Assembly (NCBI GenBank): GCA_028288765.1
Contig: JAQGHQ010000360.1
Span: 1 to 64,000, forward strand
Reading direction: 5' to 3'
Origin: Gemmataceae bacterium
GTDB taxonomy: Bacteria > Planctomycetota > Planctomycetia > Gemmatales > Gemmataceae
DNA length: 64,000 bases
The notes beneath the pieces are model-generated. The model saw nothing but the letters and a program-made list of their open reading frames with translations. It made no database searches and had not been told where the DNA came from. Positions within the stretch are counted from its first letter, which is position 1; each line of letters opens with the position of its first letter. The position numbers and the translations under genes were made by a program. This document shows, piece after piece, positions 25,097-32,948 of this stretch.

Positions 25097-27926
25097 GGCG
25101 CCGCGCCTCCGTTTTGGTTCCGGCCCGGCCATACTTCTCGTGCGTCTTGCGCGAGTAGTAGGTGTCGTGGGCCCCGGCGTGTTCCTTCTTCCGCTCCTCG
25201 TACCCGGCCTTCTCGGCGGTCTCGGCCTCCTGGTCGAGCTGGTCCAGCTCGGCCTGGTGGCGGGCGTCGCGGTCGGCCTGGGCCTTCTCGAACTCCTCCT
25301 GCCTGGCGTCGGCGGCGGCGGACCGCTTCTGGTCGAGGGCCTCGTCCTCGGCATCGCGCCCGGACTGCCCCTTCTCGTCCGCTTCGTCCCGCGTCTGCTG
25401 CCGGGCGTCGTCGTCGTCGGACCGCTTGTTCTCGACGACCTCCCAGGCGTCGTCCTCCTGCTGTCGCTTCGCCTCCCGGTCGGCGTCTTCCTTGTCCCGT
25501 TGGGCCTGCCGCCCCTCGTCTTCCGTGTCGCGGGCCTCGGTGGTGTCGTTCGAGACGTCTTCCTGCAGCTTCTGCTCGGCCGCGTACCGGGCGTCGTATT
25601 TGGCCTGCGCCTCCTGGTCCTGCTGGTCGTACTTCTCGTCGACCCCCTCGCGCTCCTCGTCGTGCTTGGCCTCCAGCTCGTCGCGGTGGTCCCCGCGGTC
25701 GTCCTCGGCGACCCCGTCCTTGTCGAGCTGCTTTTCGAGGTCCGCTTTTTCCTGCTCCTGCCGCGCGGCCAGGTCCTTGTGCTCGGCCGCCCGGTCCTGT
25801 TTGATCTGCTTGTCCGCGGCCTCCACCTCGTCGTTCATTGCCTCTTCTTCGGCCTTGGCCCGTTTCTCCTCGGCCGCGTCTTCCCGGGTCCGCTGGCGTT
25901 CGGTGTCCTTGTCCTCGCGCTCGCGGGTCTTTTTGGTGTCGGCGTCCTCGCGCTCGCGGGCTTTCTCCGCTGCCTCCCGCTCCTTGTCCTCTTTGGCCCG
26001 CTGCCGCTCCGTGTCCTGGTCTTCCTTGGCGCGGGTCTTTTTGGTGTCGGCGTCCTCGCGGTCACGAGCCTTCCCGATGGCCTTGTCTTCCGTCTCGGCC
26101 GAGGTGGTCGCGTGTTCCTCGATCTTCTGGTGGGCCTTTTCGTGTTCGTCGTTCTCGGCCTGGTGGCGATGCTCGGCGTCGGCCCGCTTGTCCTCGTGCT
26201 TCTCGTCCGCGGCCGCGTCCTGGTCGGACCACCGGTCGTGATGCTCGGCGTGGTCGTCGTGGCCTTTGCCCCCGGCCGACCCGCCCCCGCTGCCGAACTT
26301 GCCGTCCGCGGCGTGCTCCACGCCGTTGTCGTCCTTGCCGGCGCGGATGAGCCGGCCGGTCGCGTCCACGTGGAAGCGGGCCTTCGTGTCCGTCGGGGGC
26401 GGTGACCCGGGCGGGGTTGCGGCCGGGATCTCCGGGGCCTTGTGGAGTAGGGCCTCGACCGGGATCTGGAACTCGCCGGCGAGCTTGTAGGCGTAGGCCG
26501 TTTCCTCGGCCGTCTGGCGCAGTGCGATCCGCCAGTCCTCACCCTTCTCGGCGTAGATCGCCGACAGGGTCTTGGTCCCGTTCTGCAGCTCCAACTGCTG
26601 GGCCTGCTGCTCTTCGAGCGGGTTGATGCTCTCCGCGCTGTCCCAGAACCAGCGGTGCGGGAGGTCGGCGATCGTGAGGTCGTCGGGCAGGAGGCCGGGG
26701 ATCTCGACGGCCTCCTCCAGCCAGGCGGCGAGGATCTTGTCGAGGACGCACTCGACCAGGAGCTGCCGGTCGACCCGCTGCATCCGGTGATACCCGAGGT
26801 GTTCGAGCCGGCCGGACGAGTAGTTGGACCCGCTGAAGTCGCCCATCGCGATCGTCAGCGGGATCCCGAGGCACCGGCAGATTTCCCGGAGCAGGACCCG
26901 GACGAACATTTCGTACGTCGTCGCGGGCTGGGTCGCGGCCAGGCCGGTGACGTCAGTCCCCCACGGCAGGGTGGTGAGCATTCCCCGGTGGAGCTGGAGC
27001 CGTTCGAACGGTTCCGGGTCCGCCGGGTCGACGTTGGCGGGCACCTGCGTCTTCATGAACAGGGCCATGTCGGCCGCGGCCTCGGCCGCGGCCAGCACCG
27101 CCTTGGTGAACCGCCTCAGCTGGGCGAACAGGTCGAGGGCCGGGGTGAGCTCCGGGACGCCGCGGGCCTGCCCGGGCCGGTCCTTCCGGAACCAGTGGCA
27201 CACGTCCCGCGGCCGCCAGCGGTCGTACTTGAGCGGGTTCAACTGCGGGATGAACAGGTCGCCCGGGTGATGCCGGAGGACGTGGTACTCGGCCGGGTTT
27301 CCCAGGCGATCCAGCACCAGGCCGTCGACCCAGAAGTAATCGGTGAACCCGGGGTCCGGGGTGGTGACCTGGTCGGATTCGATCACGACCACGTCGAGCT
27401 GCACCGCGTCCTCGACGTCGAGCGTCCGCACGTCCACGTCGGGGCTCGACGGGTCCTGGGGCTGCTGCCCGAACGTCCGCGCGAGGTTCCGGTTGGTCAC
27501 GAGCAGGCCGAAGGCCTCGCCGTCCTGCACCTTGGCCTTGGCCATGAGCCGCAACTTGTCGGCCAGGCCGATCGCCCGGGCCCAGTTGTGCCAGGCGTTC
27601 TGTACTGCCCGGTTGATGCCCACGTCGCCGGAGCGGACCTGTATGCGCGGCCCCGACCCGATGAGGTCGTTGGACAGGCTGTTGGTGATGCCGCGGAAGT
27701 AGCTGTTGTTCGCGGCCTCGTACCGGCTGCGGATCTTCAGGGTCTTCCTGACCTGGAACGAGTTCGCGGCCCGGGCCGAGAGGTAATCCGTCCCCCGCCA
27801 GAGCGGTTCGTTCTCGTGGGTGGTCTCGGCCCCCTCGTACCGCCCCTGGACGTTCCGGCCCCGCTGCGGCGGGCCGGATCGCCCGCCGCCGAACACCCGC
27901 CCCAGGAGTCGTCCGAACCGACTCAC
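25071..27926 (-). CDS. Portal protein with a 400-residue charged coiled-coil extension
   Basis: 951 aa. Residues 1-510 look like a lambda gpB-type portal: LKIRSRYEAANNSYFRGITNSL, VQDGEAFGLLVT, GRLEHLGYHRMQRVDRQLL. After a Pro-rich link and a GKFGSGGGSAGGKG linker (about 545) comes a 400-residue run of Asp, Glu, Lys, Arg and Ala built from related units (EDADTKKTRAKEDQDTERQR, EDADTKKTREREDKDTERQR), ending in a basic tail. Typical portals are near 500-550 residues. The GTG start 27926 has GGGGAG 6 nt upstream and overlaps the previous stop. The extension could act as scaffold or organise internal DNA; that is a guess. Confidence 0.87.
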   Translation of the reverse strand: MSRFGRLLGRVFGGGRSGPPQRGRNVQGRYEGAETTHENEPLWRGTDYLSARAANSFQVRKTLKIRSRYEAANNSYFRGITNSLSNDLIGSGPRIQVRSGDVGINRAVQNAWHNWARAIGLADKLRLMAKAKVQDGEAFGLLVTNRNLARTFGQQPQDPSSPDVDVRTLDVEDAVQLDVVVIESDQVTTPDPGFTDYFWVDGLVLDRLGNPAEYHVLRHHPGDLFIPQLNPLKYDRWRPRDVCHWFRKDRPGQARGVPELTPALDLFAQLRRFTKAVLAAAEAAADMALFMKTQVPANVDPADPEPFERLQLHRGMLTTLPWGTDVTGLAATQPATTYEMFVRVLLREICRCLGIPLTIAMGDFSGSNYSSGRLEHLGYHRMQRVDRQLLVECVLDKILAAWLEEAVEIPGLLPDDLTIADLPHRWFWDSAESINPLEEQQAQQLELQNGTKTLSAIYAEKGEDWRIALRQTAEETAYAYKLAGEFQIPVEALLHKAPEIPAATPPGSPPPTDTKARFHVDATGRLIRAGKDDNGVEHAADGKFGSGGGSAGGKGHDDHAEHHDRWSDQDAAADEKHEDKRADAEHRHQAENDEHEKAHQKIEEHATTSAETEDKAIGKARDREDADTKKTRAKEDQDTERQRAKEDKEREAAEKAREREDADTKKTREREDKDTERQRTREDAAEEKRAKAEEEAMNDEVEAADKQIKQDRAAEHKDLAARQEQEKADLEKQLDKDGVAEDDRGDHRDELEAKHDEEREGVDEKYDQQDQEAQAKYDARYAAEQKLQEDVSNDTTEARDTEDEGRQAQRDKEDADREAKRQQEDDAWEVVENKRSDDDDARQQTRDEADEKGQSGRDAEDEALDQKRSAAADARQEEFEKAQADRDARHQAELDQLDQEAETAEKAGYEERKKEHAGAHDTYYSRKTHEKYGRAGTKTEARRRAKVPVEV

Positions 27927-28168
27927 TGAAAGCTCCCCGGGTTGCCGGCACAAGGGCCGGGGTGGATGGGGAGCTGGGGGGCGCCGATGAGCCGGGTGAA
28001 CCGCAGGCCGCGGTGCTTGAGCCCGGCTGCCGCGCAGGCGGCCTTGAACTGGATGCCGAGGACGAGGTCGGCCACCGTACGGCCGGTCGCGGTCTGCCCG
28101 TCGTTGGACGACGTCAGTGGCTGAGTGAGAGCCGTGTCGATCGAGCTGGTGTCGGCCGGGGTATCCAT
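27923..28168 (-). CDS. Small head-tail joining (gpW-position) protein, 81 aa
   Basis: 81 aa between terminase-side genes and portal, where lambda carries gpW. N-terminal Thr/Ser/Asp-rich helix (DTPADTSSIDTALTQ), a helix KAACAAAGLKHRGLRF and a Pro-rich tail. Sequence similarity to gpW is not evident, so the role is positional. It overlaps the portal start as GTGA. The paired palindromes at 28254-28312 lie upstream, making this the probable first gene of the head operon. Confidence 0.55.
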   Translation of the reverse strand: MDTPADTSSIDTALTQPLTSSNDGQTATGRTVADLVLGIQFKAACAAAGLKHRGLRFTRLIGAPQLPIHPGPCAGNPGSFQ

Positions 28169-28225
28169 CGGAGTGTCCCTCGGGGGGCCTTCACTCCACG
28201 ATGGCGGGTCGCAGGCGGAAGGGAA

Positions 28226-28435
28226 TCAGGTGGCGGGATGGAAGGCGGGGATTCGTACAGGGTCTGTACGAAGTGGGGTTCGGCAGGGGTGAGGTGCGAG
28301 CGCTCGAACCGGGCGCACCCTCGGTTCGTACCTCGATCGCACGCCCGGCGTGTAGTAGCACCGCCAGCACAGGCCATGCGGCCGGGTCATTCGTCGGGCT
28401 GAGCAAAACAGACAGAGCAGAGCACGCGCCGTCAT
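28226..28435 (-). CDS. Small zinc-finger-like protein
   Basis: 69 aa. The first 40 residues hold CLFCSARRMTRPHGLCWRC followed by YYTPGVRSRYEP, a CxxC...CxxC zinc-knuckle typical of small proteins in planctomycete mobile DNA. The remaining residues are Pro/Arg-rich and less convincing, and their coding region overlaps both palindromes of the head-operon control region. The start overlaps the preceding stop (ATGA). The true end may be earlier, or the regulatory sites lie within the gene. Confidence 0.55.
   Translation of the reverse strand: MTARALLCLFCSARRMTRPHGLCWRCYYTPGVRSRYEPRVRPVRALAPHPCRTPLRTDPVRIPAFHPAT
28254..28312. promoter_or_regulatory. Late-type control region: 17-bp plus 22-bp palindromes (head operon)
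   Basis: CGTACAGGGTCTGTACG at 28254-28270 and, after 20 bp, a 22-bp palindrome copy at 28291-28312 (left GAGGTGCGAGC, right GCTCGAACC plus two mismatches). A further half site CGTACCTCG is at about 28327-28335. The 17-bp palindrome is 85 bp upstream of the ATG at 28168, almost the same as the matching pair at 8251-8305. Confidence 0.75.
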
Positions 28436-28773
28436 TTTCCGTCGTTCGGAATTATGATGGGTTCGGCGGGTTGGTCATCAGCAGGGTTTGCGCCAAGGAA
28501 GGCGGAGAGCAACGCTTCGTTCCTCGCCATTGCCATCTTTACTCCCGCCTCCTGGAAGTGGGCGTTCTGTTCGGCCAGCTCTACGCACAGGGCGGCAAGA
28601 GCGTCCTCGAACGAATTGAAGCCACCGCTTTGCCATGCGGTCAGAAAGGTCTTGACGATGGGGCTTCGGTACGCCAACCGCCAGAGTTCTTCAATCGCTG
28701 TCCGTCGCCTGGACTCGTCCCGCTGGGAATGAGCCCACAGTCTGTACCATAAGTCTCGTTCGCTCGTCTTCAT
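28432..28773 (-). CDS. Unknown phage protein, 113 aa
   Basis: Not recognised. MKTSERDLWYRLWAHSQRDESRRR, then helical segments rich in Ala, Glu and Phe, ending PAEPIIIPNDGK. It is bracketed by ATGA overlaps with the terminase gene and the zinc-finger-like gene, so it is part of the packaging operon. Confidence 0.65.
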   Translation of the reverse strand: MKTSERDLWYRLWAHSQRDESRRRTAIEELWRLAYRSPIVKTFLTAWQSGGFNSFEDALAALCVELAEQNAHFQEAGVKMAMARNEALLSAFLGANPADDQPAEPIIIPNDGK

Positions 28774-30935
28774 GTTCCGTCCCTCTTGCCCTTCTGCACC
28801 TCGGACCACTTTACCTTCTTTCGCTCGGCCTGGGGAACGGCGCCCTCCCCTGCGGCCTGGCCGGCCGACCAGCTCAGGCCCTGGACGCTCGCGGCGACGG
28901 CCGCCCCGACCAGGCAATCCCACCAGTGATTGTCGCGCCCCGGCAGGGCCTTCCATTCCTCGACGACCCGCCCCCCGCTCTGCCGGGTCACCGCGACTGG
29001 GTACTCGGCGGTGCAGTGGTCCGCGAACAACCGGTGCCCACCCGCTTGCGGCGCGTGCAGACGGAGACACCCCGCTCCCCCCTCGGCGGTGCGGAGACGC
29101 TCGGCGACGAAGGTCTTCCACCCGTTCGTATCGAACGTGACGTGCCGCCCTCGGCCGGCCGCGCCGATCGACAGTCGCCAGCCCTGGCCGGCCCGCTCCC
29201 CGGGCTTCAGCTGCCAGCTGCTCATCGGGTTCGAGCTGGCGCCGATGAACTTCCCGTGCGATGGGTACAACGTGGCGGCGAACGGCGATCGCCGGCAGAA
29301 CTCGTACACCAGGTCCGTCCCGGGTCCCCAGTTCGCGTCGACCATGCACCGCTCGACCGACAGCTCCGCCCCGGTCCCCTCCTGCAAGTACCCCTTGCCG
29401 AGGATCCGCGTGGTGACCGCCTTCAGCCCGCCGTAGATCGCGGCCTCCTGCTGGCCCGCGTACTCGGGCAGATCGGTCAGGGACGGCCGGACGTCGGCCG
29501 AGCTGAAGTAGGTCCGGCGCTGGTCGGGGTACTCCCCGTAGTCGATCACGGACCCGCCGAACCGTTCATCCCAGGAGACCACCAGGTACCACAGCAGGTG
29601 AGCGCCCACGTCGACGAAGGCGGTGAGGCGGGTACACGAGCGCGGGACGATCCGGGTGGCCAGGTTGGTGACCCGGGCGGCCAGCTCGCCGGCGTCGAGC
29701 CGGTCCACCCCGACCGGCCCGCGGGACTCGGGCCGGTTCTGGTACTCGGCCATGAACGCGGCCCGGTCGCGGCAGTACAGGTGCATGGCGTGCTGGATCG
29801 CCGACACCTCCCCGTCGAGCTTGCGATCCTCCCAGCTCGCTTCCGCCCCCGCCTCCAGCTCGGCCTGGTGGGCGACGTAGTACGCATTCGATCCCGCGAA
29901 GTCCGGCGGTTCGAGCTGGGCACAGCTGCGGTAGATCTCGAAGTAGGAATCCCAGGCGATCAGGTTGGTCGGGAGCGACACCAGCATCCCGGTCCGCTCG
30001 CCCCGCCAAAACGGGTGTTTCTCGCGGTCGAGGATCTGGTCGATGAAGTCGCCCTGCTCGATCACCGTACACGGCATCACCGCGGCGATCGACTGGCCCG
30101 GGCCGGCCATGCCGAGGACGTCCGCGCTGACCAGCTGCTCGCGGTCCGTGTTCTGCAACTTGCTCCGGGCCGACTCGTGCGTCTGGGGATCGTCGAGCAG
30201 GACGAAGTCCGGGCGGATCGCCTCCCCGGTCATGAGGGTCAGGTTCGAACCGCGGATCCCCTCGCCGGTGAGCCCGGACGCGCTCACGACCGCCCCCGAG
30301 GTCGGGACCATCCCGTCGGCCCGGAGGGGCCAGTGCTTGGGCCAGTTCGGGGGCGGGGGTACGGTCGGGAAGACGATCCGGTCGGCGGTCCACTCGATCA
30401 TCGTGGGCGCGTCCAGGCACGTCTGGCCGGCGGAGCGATTGGCGATACCAGCGAGACGGCGGATCGCGTGCGAGATCTCGGGGAAGTCCTCGACGAAGAG
30501 GGGCAGGAACCGGGTGTAGACCTTCAGGGCGGCCAGCGTGTCCTTGGCCTTCTCGGCGTTCGCCCCGATCACGAACACGTACCGGCGGATCGCGTAGGCC
30601 AGGGCCCACAGCGCGGCCATGCGGCACAGGGTCGTCTTGCCGCTCCCCCGCGCCATGGCGAACGCGAACAGGGCCCCGAGCAGGGCCGCTTCCTCAATGC
30701 GGGCGATCGCCGTCAGGTGATCCCTCGACCAGCCGAGGGAGAAGGCGTCGGGGTTGTAGATCTCGCAGAAGACCCGGAGCGATTCCCGCCCCCGATCGCG
30801 CCGGCCGATGTCCCCGATCGGCGGCACGGGCCCGATCTCGCGCCCCTTGGCCGACTTCTCGCGGGAGATGTCGGCCTGCTTCTCCCGGTAGGCGTCGTAG
30901 TCGTCGCCGGCCGGCGTGGAGGTGCGTTTAGCCAC
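28770..30935 (-). CDS. Terminase large subunit (GpA-like)
   Basis: 721 aa. The ATPase half has Walker A AMARGSGKTTLCRM (near residue 98) and Walker B PDFVLLDDPQTHE (near 243). The nuclease half has TAFVDVGAHLLWYLVVSW and a late acidic patch GRDNHWWDCLVGAAVAA. The length and style fit GpA-type large terminases, which cut and pump DNA into the prohead through the portal. It begins 8 bp inside the end of a small zinc-ribbon gene. No typical small terminase with helix-turn-helix was found nearby; the 75-aa gene at 31157 is the only positional candidate. Confidence 0.92.
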   Translation of the reverse strand: MAKRTSTPAGDDYDAYREKQADISREKSAKGREIGPVPPIGDIGRRDRGRESLRVFCEIYNPDAFSLGWSRDHLTAIARIEEAALLGALFAFAMARGSGKTTLCRMAALWALAYAIRRYVFVIGANAEKAKDTLAALKVYTRFLPLFVEDFPEISHAIRRLAGIANRSAGQTCLDAPTMIEWTADRIVFPTVPPPPNWPKHWPLRADGMVPTSGAVVSASGLTGEGIRGSNLTLMTGEAIRPDFVLLDDPQTHESARSKLQNTDREQLVSADVLGMAGPGQSIAAVMPCTVIEQGDFIDQILDREKHPFWRGERTGMLVSLPTNLIAWDSYFEIYRSCAQLEPPDFAGSNAYYVAHQAELEAGAEASWEDRKLDGEVSAIQHAMHLYCRDRAAFMAEYQNRPESRGPVGVDRLDAGELAARVTNLATRIVPRSCTRLTAFVDVGAHLLWYLVVSWDERFGGSVIDYGEYPDQRRTYFSSADVRPSLTDLPEYAGQQEAAIYGGLKAVTTRILGKGYLQEGTGAELSVERCMVDANWGPGTDLVYEFCRRSPFAATLYPSHGKFIGASSNPMSSWQLKPGERAGQGWRLSIGAAGRGRHVTFDTNGWKTFVAERLRTAEGGAGCLRLHAPQAGGHRLFADHCTAEYPVAVTRQSGGRVVEEWKALPGRDNHWWDCLVGAAVAASVQGLSWSAGQAAGEGAVPQAERKKVKWSEVQKGKRDGT

Positions 30936-31137
30936 GGGGCAACCCTGATAGGTCGAATGGGTCGCCGTCGACGCCGGTGTACCAGAGGAACTTCAGGCCG
31001 CAATAAGGGCAGTACGAGGGTTGGTGTTCGGGGGCGTGCCGAACCCACCAAATGTTCTCGCACCGCATGCACCGGCACTGGCTCACCCGAACGTCTTCCT
31101 CGTCGTCCGCCTTCAGGCTGTGGGTGTGCTTGAGCAT
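30928..31137 (-). CDS. Zinc-ribbon protein, 69 aa
   Basis: MLKHTHSLKADDEEDVRVSQ followed by CRCMRCENIWWV and CPYCGLKFLW, a four-Cys zinc ribbon. AGG 6 nt upstream of the ATG gives a good start. It overlaps the terminase start by 8 bp, so it is translated with it. It may act in packaging control or DNA binding. Confidence 0.72.
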   Translation of the reverse strand: MLKHTHSLKADDEEDVRVSQCRCMRCENIWWVRHAPEHQPSYCPYCGLKFLWYTGVDGDPFDLSGLPRG

Positions 31138-31156
31138 TCTTCACCTCATCGGCAGC

Positions 31157-31384
31157 TCAATCCGCCGTCGCCCGGGCCAGTTCGAGTTCCACCCTCTTAT
31201 CCAGGGTCAGGGCCTGGAAGTGCCCCCACTGGGCTGCCAGAACCGTATCGACAACCTGCTTGGCCTCGTCCGGTTTCATGGCCGGGATCAGCGGGACAAG
31301 CTCGCCGAGCCTGAGCCGAATCTGCTCCCACAGCGCGATCCAGGCGTCTTGATCCGCGGTCGTCTCCGGCTCGCCGTCGCGCAC
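31157..31384 (-). CDS. Unknown helical phage protein, 75 aa
   Basis: Not recognised. The GTG start at 31384 is chosen because AGGAGG lies 8 nt upstream; a GTG three codons earlier is too close to it. All-helical (AWIALWEQIRLRLGELVPL, AKQVVDTVLAAQWGHFQAL). It heads the gene group leading into the large terminase, so a small-terminase-like role is possible but unproven. Confidence 0.6.
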   Translation of the reverse strand: MRDGEPETTADQDAWIALWEQIRLRLGELVPLIPAMKPDEAKQVVDTVLAAQWGHFQALTLDKRVELELARATAD

Positions 31385-31556
31385 TGCGGGCACCTCCTGA
31401 TCAAAAAACTAACTGTGTCCCTATTTCCAGCTGTTCCCGTAGCGGCGCACAGTACAGAAGGCGCAGGAAGGACCCAAGGGAAACAAAAGAAGGCAGTTAG
31501 AATGACGATCGACCAAACAACAATCGTCACACCGACTTTCGTCGTTGTATCGTCGG
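31385..31556. other. Intergenic region before the packaging genes
   Basis: No gene. Locally A-rich (CAAAAAACTAACTG, GAAACAAAAGAAGG) compared with the GC-rich surroundings, which suits a promoter for the minus-strand packaging genes, but no convincing -35/-10 pair was identified. Confidence 0.4.
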
Positions 31557-31859
31557 TCAGCTGTTGGCCAGGCTCTCGTACCGCTCGATGGTCCGGATCC
31601 GGTGGCCGCAGTGGGTGCAGGCCTTGACCCTGACCGTACCCCCGATTCGATGGCGGGTGTATTTCACCTTGAGGCGGATGTTAGAGCAGACCGGGCAGGC
31701 CAGCCCGGCCTGCTCCTTGTAGGTCAGGTCGGTCACCTCTTCGCAGGCCGAACACCTACGGGCCCTGGTCACCTTGCCGTCTGGGTGACGGCGGAGACAA
31801 ATGGTATGCAGCCGCTCCCCTCGACAGGCAGAGCAGTGGTAGCCTGCCGCACGACTCAT
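31557..31859 (-). CDS. Double zinc-ribbon protein resembling Ogr/Delta or NrdR-type fingers
   Basis: About 100 aa with two consecutive four-Cys ribbons: CSACRGERLHTICLRR...CSACEEVTDL, and CPVCSNIRLKVKYTRH...CTHCGHRIRTIERYES. The second, with CxxC, an Arg/Tyr-rich stretch, CxxC and a T-x-E-x-Y ending, is like the P2 Ogr/Delta late-gene activators and the zinc ribbon of NrdR. ATG 31859 is preferred, although a GTG 18 codons upstream is in frame. It stands apart from its neighbours. A regulator of the phage late operons is a reasonable guess. Confidence 0.62.
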   Translation of the reverse strand: MSRAAGYHCSACRGERLHTICLRRHPDGKVTRARRCSACEEVTDLTYKEQAGLACPVCSNIRLKVKYTRHRIGGTVRVKACTHCGHRIRTIERYESLANS

Positions 31860-32152
31860 GAGGGCCAGCGCTCTCACCAGGTGGGACGGCCAATGAGAAG
31901 ATTCCCCGCGCACGGAGTGGCGGGGACGCTCCGGTCCTTGAAGTGGTCCAGATTACCCATCTTAACAACAGGTCAGCTCAGAGGAAGGACCACTTGAGAG
32001 GATTACTGGGGGGGGGTTGGCGGATTGTCCTGACCTCTTGACGAAATGAAAAGACCGGCCGGATCGTCCCGCTGTCGCCCATTCAGCGAGATCGTCCCGG
32101 CCGGTCAGAGAGCATGGTAGCTCTCACGATCTCTTGTGTCACGCAAAATCGG
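31860..32152. other. Intergenic region with G tract and terminator
   Basis: No gene seen. Contains a run of nine G at 32008-32016 and, at 32049-32106, the terminator of the preceding minus-strand operon. The stretch 31914-32000 may hold the promoter of the zinc-ribbon gene. Confidence 0.45.
32049..32106 (-). terminator. Terminator ending the early minus-strand operon
   Basis: A 10-bp GC-only outer stem (32053-32062 with 32097-32106) encloses a further small stem, and four T follow on the minus strand. The stem also contains ATCGTCCC as a direct repeat (32063 and 32091). It lies 47 bp past the stop of the gene ending at 32153. Confidence 0.75.
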
Positions 32153-32641
32153 CTACATCGACTCCAGCTGTTGATTCAAGCAGAACCGGATGATACGGAG
32201 CTGCCTTTCGGAGAAGGCGCACGTCAGTGCGGGGCCATCGGCCTCACGAGTGAGCGCCACAATATTCTTGAGGCCCGGGTCGCCGATGTAGGTCGTCACC
32301 AGGGCCCGGACGTCCTCGATCCCTCTTCGGACGGTGTCCGCGTTCTCCCCAGTGCCGAACTCGGGGTCATAGCTGTCGCTTACGGGTCCGGGCATGGCAT
32401 CTCCTAGACCGTTGGACGACTCGATGAATTCCTTCCATGCGGCCTCGGCACCTGGGTCGGCCGGATTAACTGCCGTGCCTGCCGGGGGTGTCTCGTTAAG
32501 GCGCAGTTCGAAGGACAAGTCGATGAGATCCGCGGCCAGATCGGGGTACTCGCTCAGGTACCGTTCGAGTGTGCTGCGGTCGTGGTTCGCCTCGATCGCA
32601 AACGCGTAAAGGACGGATTCTCTGTCGGGTGAGTTCTTCAC
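32153..32641 (-). CDS. Unknown acidic phage protein, 162 aa
   Basis: Not recognised. The GTG start (32641) overlaps the stop of a 24-codon frame (GTGA), which supplies coupling in place of a ribosome binding site. The N-terminal half (YAFAIEANHDRSTLERYLSEYPDLAADLIDLSFELRL) is helical; a Gly/Pro/Asp-rich linker and a helical C terminus (CAFSERQLRIIRFCLNQQLESM) follow. Soluble, last gene before the terminator. Confidence 0.65.
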   Translation of the reverse strand: MKNSPDRESVLYAFAIEANHDRSTLERYLSEYPDLAADLIDLSFELRLNETPPAGTAVNPADPGAEAAWKEFIESSNGLGDAMPGPVSDSYDPEFGTGENADTVRRGIEDVRALVTTYIGDPGLKNIVALTREADGPALTCAFSERQLRIIRFCLNQQLESM

Positions 32642-32712
32642 GTGTTCAGTCGGCCGGTGAGAACGGACCGCTCCAGAGGGGTGAGGTCCCAGACAGCCAG
32701 GACGACGTTCAT
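32638..32712 (-). CDS. 24-residue coupled micro-ORF
   Basis: MNVVLAVWDLTPLERSVLTG plus four residues. AAGGAG lies 8 nt upstream of its ATG. The ATG overlaps the stop of the preceding gene (TGATG) and its own stop overlaps the GTG of the next gene, so it fills the gap between two genes exactly. It is either a small protein or a translational bridge. Confidence 0.5.
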   Translation of the reverse strand: MNVVLAVWDLTPLERSVLTGRLNT

Positions 32713-32948
32713 CAGAAAGGCTCCTTGGGACCGCGGTGCCGTCGTATGCGGTCGCACCGGGGACAGATCAGCCGATGAACTCCGTCGCGCTTTCGTTCCG
32801 CGACCCATCCAGCCTTTGTAGCCTTGGCCAGGATGAGAAGGTCGTCGGGACCATGGTGTTCGGGCGACGAGGCGCCACAATTCACACACAAGGTCCACCA
32901 CAGCCCTTTTCCGTTCGAAAACAGGTACTCGGTGTAGGTGGTGGTCAT
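32712..32948 (-). CDS. Zinc-ribbon protein, 78 aa
   Basis: MTTTYTEYLFSNGKGLWWTLCVNCGASSPEHHG and later LICPRCDRIRRHRG: a CxxC...CxxC ribbon around a helix (DDLLILAKATKAGWV). Its ATG overlaps the stop of the large ParB-like gene. Function unknown; nucleic-acid binding is likely for this class. Confidence 0.68.
   Translation of the reverse strand: MTTTYTEYLFSNGKGLWWTLCVNCGASSPEHHGPDDLLILAKATKAGWVAERKRDGVHRLICPRCDRIRRHRGPKEPF

Noticed and set aside
23000-25800. Long plus-strand open frames opposite the portal and capsid genes
   Set aside because: They mirror the codon bias of the true minus-strand genes and give repetitive Arg/Gly/Val or Ser-rich sequence with no domain.
32008-32016. Nine-G tract as a phase-variation site
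   Set aside because: It is in a non-coding gap, not in a gene or between promoter elements, so no switching effect can be argued.
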